From Nonlabens ulvanivorans (lineage in GTDB: Bacteria; Bacteroidota; Bacteroidia; Flavobacteriales; Flavobacteriaceae), in the NCBI RefSeq assembly GCF_000755285.1, contig NZ_BBMK01000005.1, positions 62,001-126,000 on the forward strand: a DNA stretch of 64,000 nucleotides. Direction: 5' to 3'. The notes beneath the pieces are model-generated. The model ran no database searches. It had not been told where the DNA came from and worked only from the letters and a program-made list of their open reading frames with translations. The translations under genes and the position numbers were made by a program. This document shows, piece by piece, positions 1 through 8,890 of the stretch; the first letter of the stretch is position 1; the number at the start of each line of letters is the position of its first letter.

Positions 1-508
1 GCATTACTGTTGATTTGATCACTACCACTAGCAAATAATAACTTATCACTAATAGAGATAAACACCACACCTTTTTCAACGTTTACATTGATGTCTTCAT
101 CATTCACGTTACCTAGAGAGCTCTTAATACTCGTTACTAATGCAATCGTTACACTATCCTTTTTAGTAAGCGCATCATTTAAAGAACGGATCTGTAAATC
201 TTTCTCTCTTATTCTTTCTAGTGAAGTTTCTAAAATCTCTGCATCCTTCTTAGAAAGTGTTGCTAGATCGCCTACATTATTCAATAAGGAAGCATTGCTT
301 TCTCTCAGGTTTTGGATCTCACTTTGTAAAGCACTTAGTTTTGCTTGAGCAGCTTTCTCATCAGACAAACATGCGTTGAGTTTGACTGTTGCTGTATCTA
401 AAAGTTCTTGAGTTGATTGCTGTCTAGCAAGTGCTGCTTCCAGATCTTTTTTGATGCACAAGAAAATAGTGTTCCTGCACACAAAATCACTACGATTAAT
501 TTTTTCAT
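1..508 (-). CDS. OmpA/MotB-like lipoprotein, C-terminus beyond window, one frame break
   Basis: Envelope lipoprotein predicted to anchor to peptidoglycan through a C-terminal OmpA-like domain. It starts at the ATG complementary to 506-508 with a signal peptide ending in a lipobox (LFSCAS). After a frame break near 455, where an A-run appears one base short, the frame continues to the window edge. This part is a long coiled coil (LEAALARQQ..., LSALQSEIQNLRE, ETSLERIREKDLQIR). It then enters an OmpA-like beta segment (VEKGVVFISISDKLLFASGS). This matches the MotB/OmpA-like lipoproteins common in flavobacteria. The peptidoglycan-binding residues lie outside the window. The break looks like an indel error, since the downstream frame is clean for about 150 codons. 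Confidence 0.75.
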
Positions 509-529
509 TGTTATGGTTTAATTTGTACC

Positions 530-537
530 CAAAAATA
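530..537 (-). promoter_or_regulatory. Bacteroidota -7 promoter box of the OmpA-like gene
   Basis: TATTTTTG matches the TAnnTTTG -7 element and lies 22 bases upstream of the start codon at 508. I see no convincing TTG -33 element at the usual spacing. Confidence 0.45.
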
Positions 538-585
538 AGAAAATGACAATTCTTGTGTTAATACTTAACACACATTTATCAATTA

Positions 586-1593
586 TTATTTTACAGATTG
601 ATAATTTGAACGGTTTTTAACAAAAAACTGATAAACAATAGAGAATACCTCAGGCTTAGTTGATGTTTTCTTAGCATATCGTTTTACTTCTTGTCTTTTT
701 TGAAGCATGGTTCTTAGTCCACCATAAAACGATGCGTGCGCTTTTAATATTGCCATAAAGTGCGCCGGTTTTGCCTTAAAGAGAAATTGCAAACCAGCAA
801 GTCCATCCAGTACCATGCGCAAGAATAAGATTCCTAACCAGTTAGCACTATGATCGTTTTTTACGATATTATAAAGACTGTTTCTAAAGTTGTAATAGGT
901 CTTACGTGGATTGAGTGCCGCTAGCGTTCCACCACCTAGATGATATACGGTAGCATCTGTGGCGATCGCTATTTTATAACCGGCATGACGCAAGCGCCAG
1001 CACAAATCGATCTCTTCTTGATGGGCAAAATAAGCCTCATCCAGTGCGCCTACTTCTAGAAATGCTTTCTTCTTGACAAATAATGCAGCACCACTAGCCC
1101 AATCCAGATTTATACTATCGCTATACTGTTGATGGTTCTCTTCTACCTGGTCAAAAATGCGACCTCTACAATAAGGATATGCGAGTCTATCCAGATAGCC
1201 ACCTGCCGCACCAGCATATTCAAAATGGGTGCGTCGCTTATCATCCAGCAGCAATGGTTGTGCTGCTGCAATGGTAACATCAGACTTAAAAAGTGTGGTG
1301 ATAGGTACTAACCAGTTCTCGGTGACCTCTATATCATTATTTAACAGGCATATGATTTCTTCATGGACTGATCGTAGAGCGACATTATAGCCACCGGCAT
1401 AACCGCGATTTTCATCCATCTCTATAATTTTTACAGATGGATATTGCTCTTTTATCCATGATAGTGATGCGTCTGTAGAGGCATTATCTGCCACATAAAC
1501 GGTATGCTCTTTACTATATAAGACGACGCTGGGTAAATAGCGTTGCAATAGCGCTAGACCATTCCAGTTTAAAATAACGATTCCTATTTTCAT
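586..1593 (-). CDS. Family 2 glycosyltransferase
   Basis: GT-A fold glycosyltransferase of 335 residues, probably cytoplasmic and membrane-associated, transferring a sugar to a cell-surface glycan. The N-terminus (MKIGIVILNWNG) is the typical GT2 beta1 strand. CLLNNDIEV carries the nucleotide-sugar/metal-binding acidic motif, and EEIDLCWRLRHAGYKI is the acceptor/catalytic block. A hydrophobic stretch (ILFLRMVLDGLAGLQFLF) near the C-terminus may bind membrane. It starts inside the end of the upstream HsdR-N-like gene with a 4-base overlap, so the two are co-transcribed. Substrate cannot be read from sequence. This family is common singly in flavobacterial chromosomes outside EPS loci. Confidence 0.85.
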   Translation of the reverse strand: MKIGIVILNWNGLALLQRYLPSVVLYSKEHTVYVADNASTDASLSWIKEQYPSVKIIEMDENRGYAGGYNVALRSVHEEIICLLNNDIEVTENWLVPITTLFKSDVTIAAAQPLLLDDKRRTHFEYAGAAGGYLDRLAYPYCRGRIFDQVEENHQQYSDSINLDWASGAALFVKKKAFLEVGALDEAYFAHQEEIDLCWRLRHAGYKIAIATDATVYHLGGGTLAALNPRKTYYNFRNSLYNIVKNDHSANWLGILFLRMVLDGLAGLQFLFKAKPAHFMAILKAHASFYGGLRTMLQKRQEVKRYAKKTSTKPEVFSIVYQFFVKNRSNYQSVK

Positions 1594-2033
1594 GTATAAT
1601 CTGGTAAATCTGGGATAAATTGATAACGTTGCGCCTCATAATCCATAGTGCAAAAGTAATGTTCCATTCCATTAGTGACCATTAAATACTCAGATTCTAG
1701 TGCGAGATTGTATCGTGCGATCTGGTCAAACACCGATTGATCTATTTTTATTTGCGGCGCTTTACACTCAATCACCGCATATATAGAACCATCTTTATTA
1801 AAAACGAGGATGTCATATCGCTTCTTTGTTCCTGCGACATTAAGCTGTTTTTCTACGTTAATAAGACTGTGTGGTATACGCTTTCGCGAAAGCAGCCAAA
1901 ACACCACATGCTGCCTCACCCATTCCTCTGGTGTGAGATGGACAAATTTTTTACGTATCTGGTCAAAAATCAACCGACCTTTTTCAGTACTTTTAACCCT
2001 GAAATTTCCTGCCGGTAGTCGTAATGGCGTCAT
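1590..2033 (-). CDS. HsdR N-terminal-like (PD-(D/E)xK) protein
   Basis: 147-residue protein resembling the N-terminal nuclease domain of type I restriction subunit HsdR, without the helicase. The PD-(D/E)xK core is visible: RYDILVF supplies the Asp and YAVIECKAP supplies the E-C-K dyad. No methylase or specificity subunit is nearby. It sits divergently from holA and overlaps the glycosyltransferase, an arrangement suggesting a conserved solo family rather than an active restriction system. The sequence for LSRKR is encoded by a copy of the dispersed 16-bp palindrome. Function is unknown beyond the fold. Confidence 0.75.
   Translation of the reverse strand: MTPLRLPAGNFRVKSTEKGRLIFDQIRKKFVHLTPEEWVRQHVVFWLLSRKRIPHSLINVEKQLNVAGTKKRYDILVFNKDGSIYAVIECKAPQIKIDQSVFDQIARYNLALESEYLMVTNGMEHYFCTMDYEAQRYQFIPDLPDYT
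1879..1894. repeat. Dispersed palindrome CGCTTTCGCGAAAGCG, 15/16
   Basis: One copy of the palindromic word found nine times in the window. It lies inside the HsdR-N-like coding region and deviates from the consensus only at the last base. Confidence 0.9.
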
Positions 2034-2066
2034 ACCGCAATATTACAAAAACCACCACGGCTCTTT

Positions 2067-3074
2067 ATGAGTGATACCAAAAAAATTATAGAAGATATAA
2101 AGAATAGGAAACTTGCTCCTATTTACTTTTTATATGGTAATGAACCTTATTTTATTGATGAGATAAGTGATTACATTGCCAACAACGTACTGGACGAAGG
2201 CGAGAAAGGCTTTAATCAAATGGTACTGTATGGTCGTGATATCGACATGGGCGAGCTGGTTGAAAATGCCAAGCGTTTCCCGATGATGGCAGACTATCAG
2301 GTGATCATCGTTAAAGAGGCGCAAGACCTGGCACGTCACTGGGATAAGTTTGAATCTTATGCAAAACAGCCGCAACCTACCACGATTCTAGTCTTTAATT
2401 ATAAATATAAAACACCTGACAAACGCAAAAAGGTATTTAAAGAAATGGCAAAAAATGCCGTCTTCTTTGAAAGTAAACCGCTGTATGAGAATAAAGTCCT
2501 GCCATGGATCAACAGTCATTTAAAGAGTAATGGTTATAACATAGAGCCCAAAGCTGGACAGATGCTGATTGAGTTTCTGGGAACTGAGATTGCCAAAATT
2601 AAAAACGAACTGGATAAATTAATGATTATCGTACCTGCGGGAACGATGATCACACCACAGCTGATTGAAGAAAATATAGGAATCTCAAAAGATTATAACA
2701 ACTTTGAATTGCGCAAAGCGCTGGGATCTCGAGATACGGTAAAGGTAAATCGCATTATCAACTATTTTGCCGAGAATCCTAAGGATAATCCACTGGTCGT
2801 GACCATAGGGCAACTGCACAGCTTTTTTGTACAGTTATTAAAACTGCACGCGATGACCGACCGCAATCCACAAACGGTCGCAAGACAGATAGGTGTAAGT
2901 CCGTTTTTTGTACAAGAGTATTTTACAGCGGCCAAACATTATTCTATGAAGCATTGCAGTCATGCGATTAAGATCATACGCGATATAGACATGAAGTCTA
3001 AAGGTGTAGGAACTAATAAACCACAACAACACGATTTACTACAAGAGTTGATCGTTAATATCATGTATCCATAA
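2067..3074 (+). CDS. holA: DNA polymerase III delta subunit
   Basis: Clamp-loader subunit that opens the beta sliding clamp. The 335-residue length is normal for the family. The N-terminal AAA+-like domain begins with KLAPIYFLYGNEPYFIDEI, the typical HolA start with a degenerate P-loop region. It is followed by RFPMMADYQVIIVKEAQDL, the conserved strand/lid segment, and by a helical collar domain (QVARQIGVSPFFVQEYFTAA) at the C-terminus. It is divergent from the HsdR-N-like gene with only 33 bases between the two starts, so the promoters must overlap. Its stop overlaps the menA start by one base (TAATG), implying translational coupling. Confidence 0.92.
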   Translation: MSDTKKIIEDIKNRKLAPIYFLYGNEPYFIDEISDYIANNVLDEGEKGFNQMVLYGRDIDMGELVENAKRFPMMADYQVIIVKEAQDLARHWDKFESYAKQPQPTTILVFNYKYKTPDKRKKVFKEMAKNAVFFESKPLYENKVLPWINSHLKSNGYNIEPKAGQMLIEFLGTEIAKIKNELDKLMIIVPAGTMITPQLIEENIGISKDYNNFELRKALGSRDTVKVNRIINYFAENPKDNPLVVTIGQLHSFFVQLLKLHAMTDRNPQTVARQIGVSPFFVQEYFTAAKHYSMKHCSHAIKIIRDIDMKSKGVGTNKPQQHDLLQELIVNIMYP

Positions 3075-4093
3075 TGTCTACTAAATTTAAAGCCTGGATC
3101 AGTGCCGCACGATTAAGAACCTTACCATTAAGTATTAGCGGAATTCTAGTGGGAAGTGCTTATGCGTTTTATAGGTTAGAGAACAATTATTCTTTATTGC
3201 AGCAACAGCCTAAAATAGGTGGATTATCTGATCTGGTTCATGCTTTTGGGAATGGTTTTAATTATTGGATTCCTATTCTCGCACTCATCACCACCTTAGG
3301 TTTTCAAGTACTGTCTAATTTTGCAAACGATTATGGCGATGGTGTTAAAGGAACCGATAATGAAGATCGTGTAGGGCCTATGCGAGCCTTGCAAAGTGGT
3401 ATCATCAAACCAAGCGAGATGAAACGTGCAATGGTTATTACAGCCGTACTTACTTTATTAAGTGCGGTAGCATTGATTTATGTCAGTTTAGGTATAGAGC
3501 AACTATTGATTTCGCTCTTCTTTTTGGTATTGGGAATAGCCGCCATTTGGGCAGCGATAAAATATACCGTAGGTGATAATGCTTATGGTTATCGTGGTCT
3601 GGGCGATGTGTTTGTTTTTATCTTCTTTGGTCCTGTAAGTGTAATGGGTATTTTTTACTTGATTACAAAGGCGGTGGACTGGAATATGATCTTGCCATCC
3701 ATCACCATAGGATTGCTAAGTGTTGCCGTATTGAATCTCAATAACATGCGCGATATCGATAGCGATAAAAAAGCTGGTAAAAACACCATCGTGGTAAAAA
3801 TGGGTTCAATGAAAGCCAAGCTGTTTCATTATACCTTAATCACTATGGCATTAGTAACCGCATCATTATTTTTTATCAGCTTGTACTATAAAGAAGTTAT
3901 GGATGAAAACATGACACAACCATCGTTGTTGATGTTCTTACCACTACTCGCTTTTCTACCGCTATTTTTACATTTAAAAGTGGTAGAATTAAACAAAGAA
4001 CCAGCCCTACTCGATCCAGAATTAAAAAAGGTCGCGCTATCGACTTTTGCCTTTGCGGTATTATCTGTGCTATCGGTATGGATCGTTAGTTGA
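3074..4093 (+). CDS. menA: 1,4-dihydroxy-2-naphthoate polyprenyltransferase
   Basis: Integral membrane UbiA-family prenyltransferase that attaches the polyprenyl chain to DHNA in menaquinone synthesis. Both Asp-rich motifs are present: NFANDYGDGVKGTDNEDR binds the prenyl diphosphate through magnesium, and NNMRDIDSDKKAGKNT is the second motif. The 339 residues contain about eight or nine hydrophobic helices. The N-terminal ISAARLRTLPLSISGILVGSA is typical of MenA rather than UbiA. Transcriptionally and translationally coupled to holA. Confidence 0.92.
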   Translation: MSTKFKAWISAARLRTLPLSISGILVGSAYAFYRLENNYSLLQQQPKIGGLSDLVHAFGNGFNYWIPILALITTLGFQVLSNFANDYGDGVKGTDNEDRVGPMRALQSGIIKPSEMKRAMVITAVLTLLSAVALIYVSLGIEQLLISLFFLVLGIAAIWAAIKYTVGDNAYGYRGLGDVFVFIFFGPVSVMGIFYLITKAVDWNMILPSITIGLLSVAVLNLNNMRDIDSDKKAGKNTIVVKMGSMKAKLFHYTLITMALVTASLFFISLYYKEVMDENMTQPSLLMFLPLLAFLPLFLHLKVVELNKEPALLDPELKKVALSTFAFAVLSVLSVWIVS

Positions 4094-4282
4094 TCATCTT
4101 ATCAACAGATTAACGATTTGTTTTTCAGTTGTTTAATGAAAAACGGACAAATAATAACTTTTGCTTAACAGTTTGTTTTAACAAATGTTAACCATGGATT
4201 TGAGATTATGTTCTAAATTAGAGCTGAATTTAAAACGCAGAGAATCTGAATATACTTTACTTTAACTAAATCCTGAATTGTT

Positions 4283-4480
4283 ATGGCTAGAGCTATGTTT
4301 GAGTACACTAAAACGGTACTAGAAAAGGTTAGTTTTAATCCTACACTCTTTTGCAAAGAATTACAGAAGGCTGTAGAACGTTTATTACCATTTGAAATTG
4401 AAGAATTGATGATATGGATGAAACCTATGTTGTTGCAGCATCCAGAGCTAGCAACCTGCGTACCGTTATTACCCAAATAG
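4283..4480 (+). CDS. Small conserved protein of 65 residues
   Basis: Short soluble helical protein (MARAMFEYTKTVLEKVSFN...) that I recognise only as a recurrent small flavobacterial family of unknown function. A regular hairpin terminator follows 22 bases after the stop. The gene lies immediately upstream of the accessory array, and its terminator is duplicated 4.5 kb downstream, so it marks the left chromosomal boundary of the array. No catalytic motif is visible. Confidence 0.65.
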   Translation: MARAMFEYTKTVLEKVSFNPTLFCKELQKAVERLLPFEIEELMIWMKPMLLQHPELATCVPLLPK

Positions 4481-4485
4481 AAATT

Positions 4486-4537
4486 TGACATTTTAAGAAA
4501 GAAATCCCATTGAAGTAGATCTTTAATGGGATTTTTT
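4486..4537 (+). repeat. 52-bp direct repeat containing a terminator, copy A
   Basis: About 52 bases repeated at 8974-9025 with only about three mismatches. It includes the hairpin AATCCCATT...AATGGGATT followed by a T-run at 4503-4537, serving as terminator for the 65-residue gene. The two copies flank the first two array units. Confidence 0.85.
4503..4537 (+). terminator. Rho-independent terminator of the 65-aa gene
   Basis: Stem AATCCCATT/AATGGGATT with a 12-13 base loop and six T residues. Confidence 0.8.
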
Positions 4538-4670
4538 ATCTCAAAAATTAGTCGGTTTTAAACGTTTACTTTAAAAAGGTTTGCATAACCTACCTTAATT
4601 AATTTATGATCAATGATGGCAAAAGGTTTGCTTTAGGTACCTAATGAGTATTGTGATGTTGTAAGATTTT

Positions 4671-4706
4671 GCGTAGGTTTGGATATACTATTGTTAGCGG
4701 TAAGCT
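4671..4706 (+). repeat. attC-like right half-site R1 opening the array
   Basis: The block starts GCGTAGGTTTGGAT (also at 9119-9132) and ends TTGTTAGCGGTAAGCT. That end is the inverted repeat of AGCTACCGCTAACAA at 8058-8072, with one bulged base. It ends 10 bases before the first cassette start codon. By analogy with integrons, the GTT would be the crossover triplet and the following bases would belong to the cassette. A matching left arm upstream (around 4580-4598, CATAACCTACC) is only weakly visible. Confidence 0.6.
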
Positions 4707-4715
4707 CAAAAAAAA

Positions 4716-5764
4716 ATGGAATTCTACAAAACATCACATCAAGTCAATTACGGAAAGAGAATAATACCTCTTAAGATGATTGAGCATATGTCATTTGATG
4801 ACTGGGAAGAGTTTATTGAAGAGTGGATTGATTTAAAAAAATCTGAATATTTAGATGGTGAAAGGTTTGGAGGAGCTGGTGACAAAGGAAGAGATGTTGT
4901 TGGTTATGCTACAGATAAAAATAAACCTAACTATATTTGGGATTGTTATCAATGTAAACATTATGATAGTGCACTAACACCTACTCAAGTTTATAAAGAG
5001 TTTGGTAAAATTTTATATTATACATTTAATAAAGACTATCCAACACCTAGAAAATTCTATTTTGTTTCTCCTAAAGGTTGCGGAACTTCCCTTTCAAAAT
5101 TATTACAAAATCCTATTGACCTAAAAAATGCTGTAACAACAAATTGGGCTAAGTATTGTGAGAATGGTATATCAAGTACACCTATTAAATTAGAAGGTAA
5201 ATTACTAAAATGGGTAGAAAGTTTTGATTTTTCAATTTTCTCAAAAATTCATACTAAGAACATTTTAAAAGAGCATATTAAACATCCAAATCACTTAATT
5301 AGATTTGGAGGAGGTTTACCCGAACGTGAAAAGTTAGATATCACTACAATACCTGATATAATTAAAAATTCTGAAACGACATATGTTAGTCAACTATTAT
5401 CTGCTTATAGTTCTGAAAGTAAAGAGGTTTATAAAAAAGTATCAAATTTAGATTCTAAAGAATTATACAAAAACCATTTTACACGAGCAAGAATGAGTTT
5501 CATCACGCAGAACAGTTAAGGAATTTTTCTAGAGATAGCTTACCTGTTGACACCTTTGATGATTTTCAAAAAGAAATATTTGAAGGTATAATTGATGTTG
5601 TAGAAGATACTCACTCAAATAATTTTATAAAAGTAAAAGAAGTAGAAAGAGAAGCTAGTAAAGTAATAATTTCTTCAAATCCACTAAAGGATGTTAGCCT
5701 AATTTATGATAAGAAAGGAATTTGTCATCAATTAGTTAATGATAATAAAATCAAATGGACATAA
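4716..5764 (+). CDS. ABC-3C system effector: restriction-endonuclease-like N-domain plus CTD, one frame break
   Basis: Predicted effector of an ABC-three-component conflict system. The N-terminal domain has a PD-(D/E)xK-like site: GGAGDKGRDVVGY (D60) and WDCYQCKHY (Q79-C80-K81), like Mrr/restriction folds. The frame ends early at 5519. From about 5495 the next frame continues the protein (EFHHAEQLRNFSRDSLP, then FEGIIDVVED, then GICHQL...IKWT) to a stop at 5762-5764, which is the typical ABC-3C CTD. One missing base near 5493 (GCAAGAATGAG) explains it. The restored stop overlaps the next ATG as TAATG. Whether the system is functional depends on whether this indel is real. Confidence 0.75.
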
Positions 5765-6246
5765 TGGAAACTAAAAAAAAAATAAATCCATTTAATAATA
5801 GTGTTGAAGCCGGTCTTCGAATCTTAACTATATTAAATGAGGCATTTCCTAATTCTTTTGATTTACAAAACCTTGTTTATCTAGATTATCTAACTATACA
5901 TTCTGCAGACATTGACAAAACAATGCAAAGTTTACATCCCGCAGTACCTTATCGTTCAGGTGAAATAATGGTTAGAAGTTCAATTATAGAAAAAGGATTA
6001 AATCTTTTTATCACAAAAAACTTAATTGAAAAACAATATAATATTAATGGCATAGAATATAAAGCAACAGAAAATGCAATGCCATTTCTTGAATCACTTG
6101 AAGAAACATATTCAACAAAACTTCAAGAAAAAGCTAATTGGGCTGTTCGTAAATATTCAAAACACTCAAAAAAAGAACTAAAAAAAATTATGACTCCAAG
6201 GTTATCTGAAGTAAATAATGAGTTTAATATTGAAATTTTACAATAA
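5764..6246 (+). CDS. ABC-3C middle component, MC2-like
   Basis: 160-residue middle component linking the ATPase and the effector of the ABC-3C system. The pattern NPFNNSVEAGLRILTILN, then LQNLVYLDYLTIHSAD, LHPAVPYRSGE, and VRSSIIEKGLNLFI is the signature I recognise for the MC2 family, a winged-helix-like protein. I chose the ATG at 5764 because it gives TAATG coupling with the restored upstream gene. An ATG at 5755 would add three residues. The stop again overlaps the next ATG by one base, so the three genes form a tight coupled operon. Confidence 0.75.
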   Translation: METKKKINPFNNSVEAGLRILTILNEAFPNSFDLQNLVYLDYLTIHSADIDKTMQSLHPAVPYRSGEIMVRSSIIEKGLNLFITKNLIEKQYNINGIEYKATENAMPFLESLEETYSTKLQEKANWAVRKYSKHSKKELKKIMTPRLSEVNNEFNIEILQ

Positions 6247-8057
6247 TGGAAACTGGGTTTATATTAAAAGAGTTAAGGATAGTTGGAGATTCATTAAATA
6301 ATGCTAGTGTAATTTTCAAAAAAGGAGTTAATGTTATTACAGGACCTTCAAATGTAGGTAAGTCATATATTTTTCAATGTATAAATTATATGTTTGGAGC
6401 TTCAAAACCTCCAAAACCAATTAAACAAGCTAGAGCATATGAATTTATTTATCTAGAAATAAAGGATTCTAAAAATGCTCCATTCACATTATTAACAGAT
6501 TTAAAAGGTGGTAATTTTAAACTATATAATTCATCTATAGATGACATAAAAGAAACTGATGAATTTAAAATCCTTAATAGAAAACATAACCCAGCTAGTG
6601 AAAAAACAGTTTCTGCTTTTTTATTAAAATTAAATAATTTATCAGGTAAGAAAATACGAACAAATCAAAGTGGTAAAACTAGACAGGTTTCTTATAGAGA
6701 TATTGTAAAGTTTTCAATGGTCAATGAAACTAGAATAACTACAGAGGATTCGATAGTAGTACATAACGATAGAGATAAAACAATTGAATCTAGTGTATTA
6801 AAACTAATTGCTACAGGTAAAGATGATAGTAGCCTAATTGCACCACTTTCTACTAAACAAATAGCAAATAGAAAAGGTAAATTAGAAATATTAAAAAAAT
6901 TTATAAGTGATAACACGAATGAATTAAAAGGTTTTAAAACTGAACCTTCAATAATACTTAAGGAAACTAACTCTATAATTGAAAAGCTCAGTGAGAAACA
7001 TTCTACTCTACAAAAACAATTTAATGAAATTGAAAACAAACGAAAAGAAGACCTAAATATACTCTACAAGAAACAATCTCGAAAAAGAGTTATTGATGAA
7101 CTATATAAAAGGTCAAACCTTTTAAAACTTCATTATCATTCAGATATTTCACGTTTAAAGTCTACAACAGAAACAAGTATCTTATTGAATGAAGAAAATC
7201 ATTCAACTAATGGGACTTGTCCTCTTTGTAATGGAGAAATAAAAGAAGAGTGTTCAAGTGCAGAAATTAAGAAAATAATAGATTCTTGCAGTAAAGAAAT
7301 ACTAAAAATTGAATCATTGATTCAGGAATTAATTGAATCTGAAAAGGTTTTAAAAGAAGAAACTACTTCTATTTATCTAGAGGTGTTAGATTTAGAAAAA
7401 AATATAGAAATATCTACTTTAGAACTTAATAAAGGTGTTGGATTAGAAATGGGTTCAATACTTGAACAAATCAATAAACAAAATGAAAAGAAGAGTCATC
7501 TCCTTGGTGCTTTATATAAGTTTGAACAACTTAATAAATTCAAAGAAGAAGAAGAAAAATTAGAAAACTCTTTACCAATTTCTAGTTCTAGAGATTCATT
7601 TGAACATATTTCGACAGCTTCACTAACTCCTCTTTCAAAATCAATGAAATCAGTCCTAAAAGGTTATAATTACCCTAAATTAACAGATGTTAGCTATAGT
7701 GAAGAGCAAAACGATTTTGTAATTTCAGGTGAAAATAGAAATCTGTTTGGAAAAGGTTATCGAGCAATTTTTTATTCTGCATTCATTTTAGCTTTACACG
7801 AGTTAGTAATTGCAAAAGATTATTCTATTGGTATTCCAATTTTAGACTCTCCATTGGTCTCATATAAAAAACCAGAAAACATTGGTGAAGAAAGAGTTAG
7901 TGATGACTTAGCTATGGATTTTTACAGATATATAGCTACTCAAACTGATTTAAAACAAATAATAGTAATTGAAAATGAAGAACCTCCAATAGATATAGCA
8001 AAACAAATAAACCATATAAAATACACAAGAGAAAATGGCTTTATACCTACGAAATAA
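6246..8057 (+). CDS. Rad50/RecN-like ABC ATPase of the ABC-3C system
   Basis: 603-residue SMC/Rad50-type ATPase. The Walker A motif GPSNVGKS lies at residues 33-40. A long charged coiled coil follows (about 200-440), interrupted by CPLC at about 325-328, which resembles a Rad50 zinc hook. The C-terminal half contains GKGYRAIFYSAFILALHELV (Q-loop/signature region) and IPILDSPLV near 530 (Walker B-like D). It matches the DUF3732-type ATPases of ABC-3C systems, thought to sense DNA or invasion and license the nuclease. The stop at 8057 abuts the downstream half-site exactly, as in a gene cassette. Codon use is much more AT-rich than the flanking holA/menA genes, consistent with transfer. Confidence 0.8.
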   Translation: METGFILKELRIVGDSLNNASVIFKKGVNVITGPSNVGKSYIFQCINYMFGASKPPKPIKQARAYEFIYLEIKDSKNAPFTLLTDLKGGNFKLYNSSIDDIKETDEFKILNRKHNPASEKTVSAFLLKLNNLSGKKIRTNQSGKTRQVSYRDIVKFSMVNETRITTEDSIVVHNDRDKTIESSVLKLIATGKDDSSLIAPLSTKQIANRKGKLEILKKFISDNTNELKGFKTEPSIILKETNSIIEKLSEKHSTLQKQFNEIENKRKEDLNILYKKQSRKRVIDELYKRSNLLKLHYHSDISRLKSTTETSILLNEENHSTNGTCPLCNGEIKEECSSAEIKKIIDSCSKEILKIESLIQELIESEKVLKEETTSIYLEVLDLEKNIEISTLELNKGVGLEMGSILEQINKQNEKKSHLLGALYKFEQLNKFKEEEEKLENSLPISSSRDSFEHISTASLTPLSKSMKSVLKGYNYPKLTDVSYSEEQNDFVISGENRNLFGKGYRAIFYSAFILALHELVIAKDYSIGIPILDSPLVSYKKPENIGEERVSDDLAMDFYRYIATQTDLKQIIVIENEEPPIDIAKQINHIKYTRENGFIPTK

Positions 8058-8265
8058 AGCTACCGCTAACAATGTATAAAAAACATAGGGCGTTTGTGCT
8101 AAATCGAAAGGTCTGTGAATATTAACAAAGTCCGCTAAATATAAAATTTGGCGTTTATAGAAGAAAAGATAAAAGCAAAATATTTATATTTAGCTAAGTA
8201 ATAAACCGAAACGATAGTGCTTATCACCTGCCCTACGTTTCTTATACGGTAACGTTGTGGGCAAG
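8058..8265 (+). repeat. attC-like palindromic spacer between units 1 and 2
   Basis: The left arm (8058-8093) and right arm (8230-8265) are reverse complements over the core GTATAARAAACRTAGGGC (16/18). It is therefore a foldable, about 200-base imperfect palindrome. AGCTACCGCTAAC at its left edge pairs with R1 at 4691-4706, and AACGTTGTGGGCAAG forms the right edge before unit 2. An internal block GTGCTAAATCGAAAG (8096-8110) recurs at 11789. No convincing ORF lies in it. Confidence 0.65.
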
Positions 8266-8330
8266 TTAAGAAATACGTTTATCAAAAAGATAAGTTCCAT
8301 AAATTGTAAATAAACGTTTGTTAACAGAAT

Positions 8331-8862
8331 ATGAAAAACACATTCCAATATAGACTTACCAAGAGTGAAAAAACAGATATAGCTAAAAATCTAATTGAGA
8401 TTTTACAGAAAGATGCTGAAATAAAACAACAAACCAGTACATTTATTTCTAATTGGATTTTAACAACCTCGGACGAGAAAAGAAAAGCCTTCTTAGATGT
8501 TTGGGAGATAGTCTTAAAGAATTATTCACCTACAGAAAGACCGATATTATTTAGGTCTTGTCAACGAGTTCCCCAAAAAAACAAAATAGCCAGTTTTACA
8601 GGAAGATTGGAATGTGCTAAAAGATTTAGTGGTGGAAAAGGAACTTTAATAATATGTGACACAAATGAAACTATGAGATTTGAAGAGTTTTCTAAAACTA
8701 ATACTTATACTAAATCATTTTATCCTCTTTTTCGTGTTTTAATAAGAGCGAAACTCTGGAGGTTCTGGATTTTCTGATAGAATCTTGAATGATTATATTG
8801 GAGAAAACGAATACATTATGAAGATTGATATGGAGAATATGCAAGGTTTAAAGTGGAAATAA
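8331..8862 (+). CDS. Unknown cassette-borne protein, one frame break
   Basis: The open frame ends at 8777, but from about 8755 the next frame continues GGSGFSDRILNDYIGENEYI...LKWK to a stop at 8860-8862. One extra A in GCGAAACTCTGG would explain it. Reconstructed length is about 176 residues, soluble, with no signal peptide. The order LFRSCQR, SFTGRLECAKRFSGGKG, LIICD, and a late NDYIGENEYIM block loosely recalls the R-S/T-x-E layout of ADP-ribosyltransferase toxins. I would not assign that fold without a profile search. It is the single gene of the second array unit. Confidence 0.5.
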
Positions 8863-8890
8863 AAACCGATTGAACTCGAAAAAACCTGAC

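Noticed and set aside
88-348. 86-codon + strand frame starting MMSSSFTLPRELL
   Set aside because: It is antisense to the OmpA-like lipoprotein, whose coiled-coil frame is continuous and family-like. No start context.
1590-2033. Type I restriction-modification locus
   Set aside because: Only an HsdR-N-like fragment-sized protein is present, with no HsdM or HsdS nearby.
4716-5764. Programmed frameshift in the ABC-3C effector
   Set aside because: No slippery heptamer or downstream structure is seen, and the window has many comparable random indels.
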